Shown here: positions 8,856 to 17,228 of the stretch, piece after piece
How the letters are laid out: each line of letters opens with the position of its first letter
Numbering within the stretch: the stretch's first letter is position 1
DNA from: Amycolatopsis sp. CA-230715
Lineage (GTDB): Bacteria > Actinomycetota > Actinomycetes > Mycobacteriales > Pseudonocardiaceae
Assembly: GCF_018736145.1 (NCBI RefSeq)
Contig: NZ_CP059997.1
Coordinates: 5,145,501-5,209,500 of the forward strand
DNA length: 64,000 bases
Direction: 5' to 3'
Position numbers and translations under genes: made by a program
The notes under the pieces: model-generated
Told to the model about the DNA's origin: nothing
The model's database searches: none
The model's input: the letters and a program-made list of their open reading frames with translations, nothing else

Positions 8856-9479
8856 TCAAGTATCGCGCGTGGTGGGCTGGTTGAACCGCACCATGCCGGT
8901 GCGCTCGCCACGGACGACGATTTCGGTGAGCGCGGCGTTCTCCAGACGGGGGAACACCGTGCGGTAGGTGCGCGGCGGGATGCCGAGCAGGCGGCACAGG
9001 GTGAGCCGGATGAGCGTGTTGTGCGCGACCACCAGCACGGGGCCGTCGTGCCCTGCCGCGGCGATCTCCCGCAGCGCGGCGGCGCCGCGGTCGGCCGCTT
9101 CCTCGGGTGGTTCGGCACCGGGGAACGCGCCGCTCACCGGGTCTGCGAGGAACGCGTCGACCAGTTCCGGCCGCTCGGCGCGGAGTTCGTCGAGCGTGCG
9201 CCCTTCGGCGAGTCCGAAGTGGACTTCGCGCAGGCCGGGTGCGATGCGCGGGGAGAGCCCCAGCAGCTCCGCGGCGGGTGCGGCGGTGCGGCGGGCGCGG
9301 TCCTGCGGCGAGCAGTAGAGCGCGACCGGGCGCTGCGGCAGCTTCGCCACGTGCTCGGCGAGCGCTCGCGCCTGGTCGACGCCGGTCGGCGTCAGCGCGA
9401 CCTCGCTCGTGCCCGCGTACCTGTTCTCCGCGTGCCACTCGGTCTGCCCGTGCCTGGTCACCAGCAGTCGCGTTCCCAC
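8856..9479 (-). CDS. Histidine phosphatase (phosphoglycerate mutase-like) family protein
   Basis: 207 aa. The catalytic RHG motif is in TRHGQTEWHAENRYAGT near the N-terminus. The second arginine is in CSPQDRARRTA, the conserved Glu in REVHFGLAEG, and the second histidine in VVAHNTLIR. These fit a branch-2-like or cofactor-dependent phosphatase rather than a glycolytic mutase. The start is the GTG at 9479, preceded by AGGGAGG; the frame extends to 9539 but would run into the operator. First gene of the minus-strand arm; it probably dephosphorylates a pathway intermediate (inference). Confidence 0.85.
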   Translation of the reverse strand: MGTRLLVTRHGQTEWHAENRYAGTSEVALTPTGVDQARALAEHVAKLPQRPVALYCSPQDRARRTAAPAAELLGLSPRIAPGLREVHFGLAEGRTLDELRAERPELVDAFLADPVSGAFPGAEPPEEAADRGAAALREIAAAGHDGPVLVVAHNTLIRLTLCRLLGIPPRTYRTVFPRLENAALTEIVVRGERTGMVRFNQPTTRDT

Positions 9480-9537
9480 GGTGCCTCCCTGAATCGGACC
9501 AATCTTCTCACGAACCCGCTGACATATCGCGTCGTCC

Positions 9538-9552
9538 ATGTTAACTTAACAT
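9538..9552. promoter_or_regulatory. Putative DeoR-family operator in the divergent promoter
   Basis: ATGTTAACTTAACAT is a perfect palindrome apart from its central base (C9545). It lies in the 95-base gap between the minus-strand phosphatase gene (start 9479) and the plus-strand HAD gene (start 9575), so one bound repressor could block both promoters. It shares the TGTTAACTT core with the site in front of the permease. The low-GC patch stands out against the surroundings. Confidence 0.68.
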
Positions 9553-9574
9553 CAACGATGTGAAAGGGGATGTC

Positions 9575-10258
9575 ATGGCGCTCGCCGCGGTGGTGTTCGA
9601 TCTGGACGGGGTCCTCGTCGAGAGCGAACACCTCTGGGAAGAGAACTGGGTCGCTTACGCGGCCAGGCACCAGGTCGAGTGGACGGCTGAGGACACCTCG
9701 ACGGTGCAGGGCATGAGCGCGCCCGAATGGGCGGCCTACCTCGCCGAACGCAGTGGCACGAGCGAAACCGTGGAGGAGGTCGAACGCGCCGTGGTCGACG
9801 GCATGATCGCTTCCATCGAGGCGGGCGAGGCCCCGCTGCTCCCCGGCGCGGGCGCGATGGTGCGCGAGGTCAGTGCGAAGGTCCCGGTCGCGCTCGCGTC
9901 CTCGGCGGCGCGCCGCGTGATCGACGCGGTGCTGGCGACGCACGATCTCACCGGCGAGTTCGGTGCCACGGTGTCGAGTGCCGAGGTCGCGAGGGGCAAG
10001 CCGAGTCCCGACGTCTACCTCGAAGCCGCGTCCCGCCTCGGTTTCGGTGGCGAGCAGTGCCTCGGCGTCGAGGACTCCAGCAACGGCATCAGGGCCGCCG
10101 CGGCCGCGGGCCTCACCGTGATCGCGCTGCCCAACCCCACCTACCCGCCGAAGCCGGACGCCTTGGAACTGGCCGCCGCCGTCGCCAGTGACAACGACGA
10201 CGTTCGCCGCAAGCTCCTGGGTTATCTGGCGGGTGAACCGGCGGAGGTGGCCCCATGA
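9575..10258 (+). CDS. HAD superfamily phosphatase (beta-phosphoglucomutase-like subgroup)
   Basis: 227 aa. HAD motif I is VVFDLDGVLVESE (nucleophile Asp and acid/base Asp two residues on), motif II is ASSA, the lysine is in ARGKPSPDVYL, and motif IV is GVEDSSNGI. The layout is that of small-molecule phosphatases with a helical cap. The start at 9575 is chosen because of the GAAAGGGGA just upstream and because it gives family sequence directly; an upstream GTG at 9560 is possible. First gene of the plus-strand polyol operon; its stop overlaps the kinase start by four bases (ATGA). Confidence 0.88.
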   Translation: MALAAVVFDLDGVLVESEHLWEENWVAYAARHQVEWTAEDTSTVQGMSAPEWAAYLAERSGTSETVEEVERAVVDGMIASIEAGEAPLLPGAGAMVREVSAKVPVALASSAARRVIDAVLATHDLTGEFGATVSSAEVARGKPSPDVYLEAASRLGFGGEQCLGVEDSSNGIRAAAAAGLTVIALPNPTYPPKPDALELAAAVASDNDDVRRKLLGYLAGEPAEVAP

Positions 10259-11949
10259 CCACGTTGGGCACGGCCGAGACCTTCAAGCGCGACTGGGTGG
10301 ACGGCTTCGTCACCGCGTACGGCCGCACGGTGCGCAAGGTGCCCGATGCCTACGGTGTGGTCGCCCGCGAGGCGCCGCGTGCCGGGAAGGTCGCCGTGAT
10401 CATCGGCGGCGGTTGCGGGCACTACCCGGCTTTCGCCGGTCTGGTCGGGCCGGGGCTCGCCGCGGGTGCCGTGGTGGGCGACGTGTTCACCAGCCCGAGC
10501 GCGGAGCAGGTCTACCGCACCGCGCGCGCCGCGGACGGTGGCGCGGGCGTGCTTTTCGGTTACGGCAACTACCAGGGCGACGTGCTGCACTTCGGCCTCG
10601 CCGCGCGCAGGCTCGCCGCCGAAGGCATCGAGAGCCGCACGATCCTGGTCACCGACGACATCGCGAGCGGTCCGGCGGAGAGCCCGGAGCGCAGGCGCGG
10701 CGTCGCGGGCGACTTCCTGGTCTTCAAGATCGCGGGCGCGGCAGCCGAACGCGGTGACGATCTCGCGGCCGTGCACGCCGCGGCGGAGAAGGCGAACGCG
10801 GCCACCAGGACGTTCGGCGTGGCCTTCGGGGGCTGCACGCTGCCCGGGGCGCCGGAGCCGTTGTTCACCGTCGGCGACGGTGAGATGGAGCTCGGCCTCG
10901 GTATCCACGGAGAGCCCGGCGTCCGCACGGTCGAGCGGCTCTCCGCAACCGAACTGGCCGACGCGCTGGTCGACGGCCTGCTGCCCGAGCTGCCCGCGGG
11001 CGATGGCCGGATCGTGGTGCTGCTCAACGGGTTGGGCCGGACCAAGTACGAGGAAATGTTCGTCACCTACACGCGGGTGCACGAACGGCTGGCCGCCGCC
11101 GGGCTCAGCCCGCTGCACACCGAGGTGGGCGAGTTCGTCACCTCGCTGGACATGGCGGGCGTTTCGCTGTCGGTGATGGTGCTCGACGACGAACTGGCCG
11201 AGCTGTACGCCGCGCCGTGCGACACTCCCGGATACCGGAGCACCGGCGCGCCGCTGCGCCAGGTCGAACTCGAGTCCACAGTGGATGAACTGCTCGCGGA
11301 AATCGCGCCGGGCAACGGAATCGTGGACAAGGTGCTGACCGCGGCGCTGGAGAGCGTCGAGGCGAACGAGGCGGAACTCGGCAGGCTCGACGCCGTCGCT
11401 GCCGACGGTGACCACGGTCTCGGGATCACCCGCGGCATGCGCGCCGCGGTCTCGGCCGCGCGCACCGCCGAACGCGCGGGCGAGGGGGTTTCCGCGACCT
11501 TGCTCGCCGCGGGCACCGCGCTCGCGGACGCATCCGGCGGTGCTTCGGGCGCCCTCTACGGCGTACTGCTGGCCGAAACCGGTGCGGGCCTGCGTTTGCC
11601 GGGCCCCATCACGCTTCCCGCGCTCGCTGATGCCGTCGATGGCGCGGCGCGTGCCTTCGTCGAACTGGGCAAGGCGGAGCCGGGCGACAAGACGATGCTC
11701 GACGCGATCGAGCCGTTCCGCGGCGCGCTGCGAGAGCAGGCGGCGGCGGGCGCGAGCGTCGCCGACGGCTGGCGCACTGCCGCGAAGGTGGCCACGGCTG
11801 CCGCGCAGGAAACCGCGAACCTGATGCCTGCCAAGGGAAGGGCGGCCCGGCTCGCGGAGCGGAGCAAGGGGCACGCCGATCCGGGCGCGACTTCGTTCGC
11901 GCTCATCGTGACGGCGATCGGCGAAGCACTCGGAAAGGATTCGATCTGA
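10255..11949 (+). CDS. Dihydroxyacetone kinase family protein, DhaK-DhaL fusion (probable erythrulose kinase)
   Basis: 564 aa. The N-terminal DhaK domain has GGGCGHYPAFAG in place of the classical GGGSGHEP loop, with the substrate-binding His in GLGIHGEPG (about residue 220). The C-terminal DhaL ATP domain starts near residue 360, with AADGDHGLG and GGASGALYG. The fused, ATP-dependent form phosphorylates short ketoses. Fused kinases beside an RpiB-like isomerase are known from tetritol (threitol, erythritol) pathways in mycobacteria, where the kinase acts on erythrulose. That specificity is inferred from context; dihydroxyacetone remains possible. The stop overlaps the next start by one base. 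Confidence 0.82.
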   Translation: MTTLGTAETFKRDWVDGFVTAYGRTVRKVPDAYGVVAREAPRAGKVAVIIGGGCGHYPAFAGLVGPGLAAGAVVGDVFTSPSAEQVYRTARAADGGAGVLFGYGNYQGDVLHFGLAARRLAAEGIESRTILVTDDIASGPAESPERRRGVAGDFLVFKIAGAAAERGDDLAAVHAAAEKANAATRTFGVAFGGCTLPGAPEPLFTVGDGEMELGLGIHGEPGVRTVERLSATELADALVDGLLPELPAGDGRIVVLLNGLGRTKYEEMFVTYTRVHERLAAAGLSPLHTEVGEFVTSLDMAGVSLSVMVLDDELAELYAAPCDTPGYRSTGAPLRQVELESTVDELLAEIAPGNGIVDKVLTAALESVEANEAELGRLDAVAADGDHGLGITRGMRAAVSAARTAERAGEGVSATLLAAGTALADASGGASGALYGVLLAETGAGLRLPGPITLPALADAVDGAARAFVELGKAEPGDKTMLDAIEPFRGALREQAAAGASVADGWRTAAKVATAAAQETANLMPAKGRAARLAERSKGHADPGATSFALIVTAIGEALGKDSI

Positions 11950-12413
11950 TGCGGATCGTGGTTGCCGCGGACAATGCGGGAGTGGACCTCAAGAACCAGG
12001 TGCGCGAGCTGCTGCGGGCGGACGAACGGGTCACCGAGGTGACCGATCTCGGTGTCGCCGACGCCGAGGACGACCGCGCGTACCCGGTGCTCGGGCTCGC
12101 CGCGGCGGAACAGATCGCGCGGGGCGAAGCCGATCGCGGCGTGCTCGTGTGCGGAACCGGGATCGGCGTCGCGATCTCCGCGAACAAGGTGCCCGGCGTC
12201 CGCGCGACCGTCGCGCACGATTCGTATTCGGCGGAACGGTCCGTCAAGTCCAACAACTGCCAGATCATCACCTTCGGCGCTCGCGTGATCGGGCCGGAGC
12301 TGGCGAAGAAGATCGTGACCGAATGGCTCGGGTACGCGTTCGACCCGGAGTCCGCGAGCGCGTCCAAGGTCGCGCACATCACCGACTACGAACAGACTCA
12401 CTTGGCCAGCTAG
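11949..12413 (+). CDS. RpiB/LacAB family sugar-phosphate isomerase (erythrulose-4-P isomerase-like)
   Basis: 154 aa. The family motif CGTGIGVAISANKVPGVRA holds the catalytic Cys. The segment HDSYSAERSVKSNNCQIITFG replaces the HNDANVL block of true ribose-5-phosphate isomerase B, which suggests a different chain length. Next to an erythrulose-type kinase this fits interconversion of D-erythrulose 4-phosphate and D-erythrose 4-phosphate, feeding the pentose phosphate pathway (inference). Start and stop of adjacent genes touch, so it is part of the operon. Confidence 0.85.
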   Translation: MRIVVAADNAGVDLKNQVRELLRADERVTEVTDLGVADAEDDRAYPVLGLAAAEQIARGEADRGVLVCGTGIGVAISANKVPGVRATVAHDSYSAERSVKSNNCQIITFGARVIGPELAKKIVTEWLGYAFDPESASASKVAHITDYEQTHLAS

Positions 12414-12430
12414 TTCAGAGAGGAACTGGA

Positions 12431-13447
12431 GTGCGGGTACTCGCTGCGGGAGACGAATTCGTCGGGACCGAGCTGCTGAAGAAGGAGGTGGCGGCGCAGG
12501 TGCCCGGCGCGGAGTTCGCCGAGCTCGCGCTGCGGTGGCCGGTCGAGCCGTTCGGGCCGGTGGCCAATGTGCACGAGGCCAGCGGCACCGAGCAGCAGGT
12601 GATCGACGCGATCGCGGGTGCCGAGGTGGCGGTGACCCAGATGGCGCCGTTCACCAAGGCCGTGTTCGCGGCCGCACCCGAGCTGAAGCTGGTGTCGGTG
12701 TGCCGCGGCGGGCCGGTCAACGTCGACCTCGCCGCCGCGACCGAAGCGGGCGTGACCGTCACCTACGCGCCGGGCCGCAACGCGACTGCCGCGGCCGAGT
12801 TCGCGATCGGCATGATCCTCGCGGCGATGCGGCGCATCTCGACCTCGTCCGCCGAACTGCTGGCGGGTACCTGGCGCGGTGACTACTACGCGTACGCGCA
12901 GACCGGGGTCGAGCTGGACGGCACGACGGTCGGCCTGGTGGGGTACGGCGCGATCGGGGCGAAGGTCTCCAAGGTCCTGCACGCGTTCGGGGCCGAGGTG
13001 CTGGTTTCCGATCCGTTCGCCGACCCCGCGCGCATCGCCGCCGACGGTGCCGAACTCGTCGAGCTGGACGAGTTGATGCGCCGCAGCTTCGTCGTGAGCT
13101 TGCACGCCAGGCTCACCGAGCAGACCAAGCACCTGATCAACGCGGACAAGCTCGCCCTGCTGCCGCACGGTGCCGTGCTGGTGAACTCCGCGCGCGGCGG
13201 CCTCCTCGACTACGCGCCGCTCCCGGATCTGCTGCGTTCGGGGCGGCTCGGCGCGCTCGCGCTGGACGTGTACGACGTCGAGCCGCCACCCGCGGACTGG
13301 GCCCTGCGCGACGCGCCGAACGTGATCGCCACGCCGCACCTCGCGGGCGCCAGCCGTCAGACGGCGGAACGCGCTGCCCAGATCGTCGCCGCCGAGGTGG
13401 GCCGATACGCCCGCGGCGAGCAGCTGGCGAACGTGGCGAACCCATGA
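12431..13447 (+). CDS. D-2-hydroxyacid dehydrogenase family oxidoreductase
   Basis: 338 aa. The Rossmann motif is VGLVGYGAIGAKVSKVL (about residue 160). The catalytic triad is visible as Arg in NSARGGLLD, Glu in DVYDVEP and His in TPHLAGAS. This is the phosphoglycerate dehydrogenase-like NAD(P)-dependent family. The GTG start at 12431 follows GAGAGGAACTGGA; the open frame extends upstream through the isomerase gene but that is a shadow. Its stop overlaps the FGGY kinase start by four bases. The substrate is probably a hydroxy acid derived from the imported polyol; the direction is unknown. Confidence 0.87.
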   Translation: MRVLAAGDEFVGTELLKKEVAAQVPGAEFAELALRWPVEPFGPVANVHEASGTEQQVIDAIAGAEVAVTQMAPFTKAVFAAAPELKLVSVCRGGPVNVDLAAATEAGVTVTYAPGRNATAAAEFAIGMILAAMRRISTSSAELLAGTWRGDYYAYAQTGVELDGTTVGLVGYGAIGAKVSKVLHAFGAEVLVSDPFADPARIAADGAELVELDELMRRSFVVSLHARLTEQTKHLINADKLALLPHGAVLVNSARGGLLDYAPLPDLLRSGRLGALALDVYDVEPPPADWALRDAPNVIATPHLAGASRQTAERAAQIVAAEVGRYARGEQLANVANP

Positions 13448-14892
13448 TCATCGGCGTCGACATCGGGACCTCGCTGACGAAGGCGGTCGTCTTCGACTCC
13501 GCGGGGGTGTCGATCGCACAGGCGTGCACGCCGTCCGAGGTCCACCACCTGCCGGGCGGGCTGGTCGAGCAGGACCTCGACCAGGTGATGGACACCGTCA
13601 CGACCGTGGTGCGTGACGTGGCGAGCCAGCTCGACGGGCCAGTCACCGCGCTCGCGCTCACCGGACAGGGCGATGGCGTGTGGTTGCGCGACACCGAGGG
13701 GAACGCCGTCCGCCCCGCCATCTCTTGGCTCGACGGCAGGGCCAACGCGCTGCTCGCCAAGTGGCAGGCCGACGGAGTGACCAGGGAAGTGTTCCGCCGC
13801 ACCGGATCGGGCATGTTCCCCGGCTGCGCCGCCGCCATTCTGTCCTTTTTGGACAAAACCGAGCCGGAGTCGCTGGACCGCGCGGCTGTCGCGGGCTACT
13901 GCGTCGACGCGGTCGTCCAACGGCTCACCGGCGAGGTCACGGTCGACGTGTCCGACGCGTCGCTGCCCTTCCTCGACCCGGCCACCCGCCGGTACGACGA
14001 GGCCGCGATCGAGGCGTGCGGGCTCGGGCACCGGCGCTCGCTGTTCGCCGAGCCGGCGTCGCCGAAAACCGTGTTCCGACTGGACAAGAACGGCTCGGCG
14101 CTGCTCGGCCTTCCCGAGGGGCTGCCGGTGACCGCGGGCCCGTTCGACCTGCCCGCCAGCGCGATCGGCGCCGGCGTGCGCCGTCCCGGTGACGGGATCC
14201 TCACCGCGGGAACCACGCTCGCGTGCCAGGTGCTCACCCGCAGCCCGGAGTTCGACCGCGAAGGCGAGCCCGCCGGGATGTTCCTGTGCACGCCGACCGA
14301 GGGCGAGTTCCTGCGTGCCATGCCCGCGATGGTTGGCACGGCGAGCATCGACTGGGCGTGCAAGCTGCTCGGCATCGGTGTCGCGGAAATCGGGCCGCTG
14401 CTCGCGTCGAGTGAACCCGGGGCGGGCGGTGTCCGCGCGCTGCCGTTCCTGTCGAACTCGGGTGAGCGCGCGCCGTTCGTCGACGCGTCCGCGCGTGCGC
14501 AGTTTTCCGGGCTGAGCTTGGAAAGCGGCCGTGCCGAGGTGGTTCGGGCGCTGTGTGAATCGATCGCGTACACGGCAAGGCACTGCTTCGAGGCCGCCGG
14601 TCTCGACGGCACGTTGTACGCCTGCGGTGGCGGTGTCCGCTCGGCCGAATGGACCCAGATCTTCGCCGACGTGCTCGGCACCCCGATCGTGATCCCCAGC
14701 GATCCCGGCGTCGGTGCCCGCGGCGCCGTTCTCGTCGCCGCGGAGGCACTCGGGGATCCGTTCGACGCAGCGGAATGGGCGCGCCATGCGCGTACTGTCG
14801 AAGTGGTGCCGGAGAACGCCGAGTTCTACCAGCAGGGGTACGCGGACTACCAGGCGTCGCTCGCCGCGGCGCGCGGACTGTGGAGGTTGTAG
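13444..14892 (+). CDS. FGGY family carbohydrate kinase
   Basis: 482 aa. The N-terminal phosphate loop is GVDIGTSLTKAVVFDSAG. The catalytic Asp is in TAGPFDLPASAIGAGV, and the second nucleotide motif is ACGGGVRSAEWTQIFADVLG. The family phosphorylates sugars and polyols (xylulose, ribulose, erythritol and others); which one cannot be read from sequence. It is translationally coupled to genes on both sides. A short low-GC patch (ATTCTGTCCTTTTTGGAC, about 13837) is out of character with the rest of the gene. Confidence 0.9.
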   Translation: MIIGVDIGTSLTKAVVFDSAGVSIAQACTPSEVHHLPGGLVEQDLDQVMDTVTTVVRDVASQLDGPVTALALTGQGDGVWLRDTEGNAVRPAISWLDGRANALLAKWQADGVTREVFRRTGSGMFPGCAAAILSFLDKTEPESLDRAAVAGYCVDAVVQRLTGEVTVDVSDASLPFLDPATRRYDEAAIEACGLGHRRSLFAEPASPKTVFRLDKNGSALLGLPEGLPVTAGPFDLPASAIGAGVRRPGDGILTAGTTLACQVLTRSPEFDREGEPAGMFLCTPTEGEFLRAMPAMVGTASIDWACKLLGIGVAEIGPLLASSEPGAGGVRALPFLSNSGERAPFVDASARAQFSGLSLESGRAEVVRALCESIAYTARHCFEAAGLDGTLYACGGGVRSAEWTQIFADVLGTPIVIPSDPGVGARGAVLVAAEALGDPFDAAEWARHARTVEVVPENAEFYQQGYADYQASLAAARGLWRL

Positions 14893-15546
14893 GTGCTGCT
14901 GGGCGACGAGCGCGCGGCCGTCTGCGAGTACGCGCGGCGGATGACCTCGGACGGGCTCGTGGTGGGCACGTCGGGGAACGTGTCGGCACGGGCCGACGAA
15001 CTGGTCGCGATGACGCCGAGCGGCGTCGACTACGCCGACCTGACCCCGGAGGACATCCCGGTGGTGTCCCTCGACGGGTCCCTTGTGGACGGTGCGCTGA
15101 AACCGACCAGCGAGATGCCGATGCACCTCGCCATCTACCGGGACGCCACCGATCCGGACGGCGCGCCGGTGTCCGCGGTGGTGCACACGCATTCGGTGCA
15201 CGCCACCGCGGTGTCCACCGTGGTCGACGAGGTGCCGCCGGTGCACTACATGCTCGCCACGATCGGCCCGTCGGCGCGGGTCGCCCGGTACGCCACGTTC
15301 GGTACCGACGAGCTGGCGGCTTCGATGCTGGAGGCGATCGAGGGCCGTCGAGGCTGTCTGCTGGCGAACCACGGGACGGTGACCTTCGGCGAGGATCTCG
15401 GCGCTGCCTACTCGCGGGCGCAGCAGCTCGAATGGCTCTGCCAGCTGTGGCTGCTGGCCCGATCGGCGGGCGTGCCGAACCTGTTGCCGCCGGCCGAGAT
15501 CGAACTGGTGGTGGACAAGCTGAAGTCCTACGGCCAGCGGAAGTGA
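14893..15546 (+). CDS. Class II aldolase/adducin family protein
   Basis: 217 aa. The zinc site is complete: HTHSVHAT (HxH) and ANHG, with the upstream Glu in PTSEMPMHLAIY. GNVSAR is the typical phosphate-binding segment. Relatives cleave L-fuculose or L-ribulose phosphates, epimerise, or decarboxylate 3-oxo-tetronate phosphates. Behind an FGGY kinase it most likely acts on a ketose or oxo-acid phosphate and gives dihydroxyacetone phosphate plus an aldehyde, or the decarboxylated product (inference). The GTG start directly follows the kinase TAG; the gene overlaps the SDR start by four bases. Confidence 0.88.
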   Translation: MLLGDERAAVCEYARRMTSDGLVVGTSGNVSARADELVAMTPSGVDYADLTPEDIPVVSLDGSLVDGALKPTSEMPMHLAIYRDATDPDGAPVSAVVHTHSVHATAVSTVVDEVPPVHYMLATIGPSARVARYATFGTDELAASMLEAIEGRRGCLLANHGTVTFGEDLGAAYSRAQQLEWLCQLWLLARSAGVPNLLPPAEIELVVDKLKSYGQRK

Positions 15547-16307
15547 CCCGAACAGCACTGGTCACCGGTGTCAGCAGGCGCCGGGGAATCGGATGCGCCA
15601 TCGCGCGCCGCCTGCTCGGCGACGGGCACCGCGTCTTCGCCCAGTCTTGGTCGCCCTACGACGAGACCGAACCGTGGGGCGCGGACCCGATCGACGAAGT
15701 GCTCGCCGAACTCGATGGCGGCGCGCGGCTCGCGCACGCGTCCGCCGACCTCGCATCGGCGGAAGCGCCCGCTGATCTCGTGCGGCGAGCCGTGTCGGCT
15801 TTCGGGCCGCTCGACACGCTCGTGGTGAACCACGCTCGTAGCTCCGTAGCGGCGCTTCCCGAAGTGACCGCCGGTGAACTCGACCTGGTCTGGGCGGTCA
15901 ACGTCCGGGCGACTTTGCTACTGGTGCAAGCGTTTGCGGCTCAGTATCGGCCCGCCGCTTCCCCGGGCCGGGTCGTGCTGTTCACCTCGGGCCAGCACCT
16001 CGCGCCGATGGCAGGCGAAATCCCGTACGCCGCGAGCAAGGGAGCGCTCCACCAGCTCACGCTGACCCTCTCCGACGCGCTGATCGAGCAGGGCATCACG
16101 GTCAACTGCGTGAACCCCGGCCCGACCGACACCGGCTGGGCCAGCGACGAACTCGCCCGAAGCGTCGGTCGCGCCCTGCCGCGGGGCCGCTGGAACTCCC
16201 CCGCCGAAGCCGCCGGTGTCGTCGCCCTGCTCCTCAGCCCCGACGCGAACACCATCACCGGCCGCGTGATCGACGCCGAAGCCGGTTTCCGCCGCTGGAA
16301 GATGTAG
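15543..16307 (+). CDS. SDR family oxidoreductase
   Basis: 254 aa, GTG start inside the aldolase stop (GTGA). The coenzyme motif is VTGVSRRRGIG, and the active site is YAASK near residue 164 with Ser in FTSGQH. The product resembles 3-oxoacyl reductases and polyol dehydrogenases. Position at the end of the polyol operon suggests oxidation of a sugar alcohol or reduction of an aldehyde product, but a separate role is possible. The coding end is 5 bases before a perfect 15-base-arm palindrome (16312-16343), a likely terminator. Confidence 0.85.
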   Translation: MTRTALVTGVSRRRGIGCAIARRLLGDGHRVFAQSWSPYDETEPWGADPIDEVLAELDGGARLAHASADLASAEAPADLVRRAVSAFGPLDTLVVNHARSSVAALPEVTAGELDLVWAVNVRATLLLVQAFAAQYRPAASPGRVVLFTSGQHLAPMAGEIPYAASKGALHQLTLTLSDALIEQGITVNCVNPGPTDTGWASDELARSVGRALPRGRWNSPAEAAGVVALLLSPDANTITGRVIDAEAGFRRWKM

Positions 16308-16311
16308 GCGG

Positions 16312-16343
16312 CTGACGACATTTAGCCCGCTAAATGTCGTCAG
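16312..16343. repeat. Perfect palindromic element between convergent genes (terminator-like)
   Basis: Two perfectly complementary 15-base arms (first arm CTGACGACATTTAGC) separated by CC. It lies between the convergent SDR and methyltransferase genes and includes the methyltransferase stop codon. As RNA it would form a long stable hairpin in either direction without a U tract, so it could act as a bidirectional, U-less terminator. It is a member of the dispersed TTTAGC-SS-GCTAAA family. Confidence 0.85.
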
Positions 16344-17080
16344 ACCGCGCGGGCGATCGTGATGATCTCCGGGCTCGTGGCGGTGAGCGGTCCCCGATCC
16401 CAGTCGCCGAACTGCTCCTCGACCAGCAGGCCCGCGCCGGTCAAGGCGTCGCCCAGTGAATCGGCGTCCACGAACCGCAAAGTGCTTTCGCTGCGCCGGG
16501 GTCCTGCCCATTTCGGCGAGCTGAACGTCGTCGTGAACCGGACCAAGTCGCCGTCTACGGGAGCCTGAACCTGGTGAGCCACGCGCACGGTGGCCCCGTC
16601 GGCGATGCCCACCTCGACCGCGTTCCCCGGAACCCACCCCTCCCAGGCCCGCGCGGCGGGATTGCGCGTTTCGCAGGCAAAACGTCCTCCCGAGATCAGG
16701 ACGCGGCGGATCGTCGTCAGCGCGTCCGCCAGGTCCCGATCGGTCAGGAATACCTGCAGGGCGTGCCCCGTCATGACCACCAGGTCGAACTCGTGCTCCC
16801 ACGACGCGGAGGAAAGATCGCCGGGTGCCCACTCGATGTCGGTGCGGTTCCGCGCCCGCGCGAGCATGCCGTCAGCGGGGTCGAGCCCGCACAGCCGTCC
16901 GGAGTGCCCGGCCTCGCGCGCCCGGTGCAGGAGCGCGCCAGTGCCACAGCCGACGTCGAGCACCGCACTCGCCTCCAGCACGAGCGGCAGGTAGAAGCCC
17001 AGGTCAGCACGGCTGTGTGCGGGATGGAGCGAGTCGTAGACTTCGGCGAGTTCGGCGTCGGAGAAGGCGTGGTCGACCAT
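16340..17080 (-). CDS. Class I SAM-dependent methyltransferase
   Basis: 246 aa. Motif I is VLDVGCGTGALL (about residue 42), the acidic loop is GLDPADGML, and post-motifs are FDLVVMTGHALQVF and GGRFACETRNP. These are standard for the small-molecule Methyltransf_25 group; the acceptor is unknown. It is convergent with the SDR gene, and its stop codon lies inside the palindrome. The gap upstream (17081-17228) is a divergent promoter region shared with the sensor kinase. Confidence 0.87.
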   Translation of the reverse strand: MVDHAFSDAELAEVYDSLHPAHSRADLGFYLPLVLEASAVLDVGCGTGALLHRAREAGHSGRLCGLDPADGMLARARNRTDIEWAPGDLSSASWEHEFDLVVMTGHALQVFLTDRDLADALTTIRRVLISGGRFACETRNPAARAWEGWVPGNAVEVGIADGATVRVAHQVQAPVDGDLVRFTTTFSSPKWAGPRRSESTLRFVDADSLGDALTGAGLLVEEQFGDWDRGPLTATSPEIITIARAV

Positions 17081-17137
17081 CGTCCCACCGTGTCAGCGTC
17101 GCGGCGACCGCGCGATCGAATTGCCGCGCCGACCGAA

Positions 17138-17155
17138 GGTGGGTCTGGACCCACC
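17138..17155. promoter_or_regulatory. Perfect inverted repeat upstream of the two-component operon
   Basis: GGTGGGTC-TG-GACCCACC, 8-base perfect arms, in the 148-base gap between the divergent methyltransferase and histidine kinase genes, about 74 bases before the kinase start. Position and symmetry suggest a binding site for the NarL-type response regulator encoded downstream (autoregulation, inferred). No poly-T follows, so a terminator is less likely. Confidence 0.5.
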
Positions 17156-17228
17156 GTGGTGTGGGGCAGGGATCAATGCGCCGCGGGCCCGGCATCGCCA
17201 GAGTGGGGAGCGAACCGGGGAGGGTGCC

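Noticed and set aside
13834..13858. GTCC-TTTTT-GGAC hairpin followed by AAAA in the FGGY kinase gene, terminator-like
   Set aside because: The arms are only 4 bases and it lies in the middle of an intact gene; only the low GC content is unusual.
16666..16684. GCGTTTCGCAGGCAAAACG inside the methyltransferase gene looks like a palindrome copy
   Set aside because: On the coding strand it gives G-R-F-A-C-E-T-R-N-P, a motif conserved in this methyltransferase family, so the match is probably due to the protein sequence.
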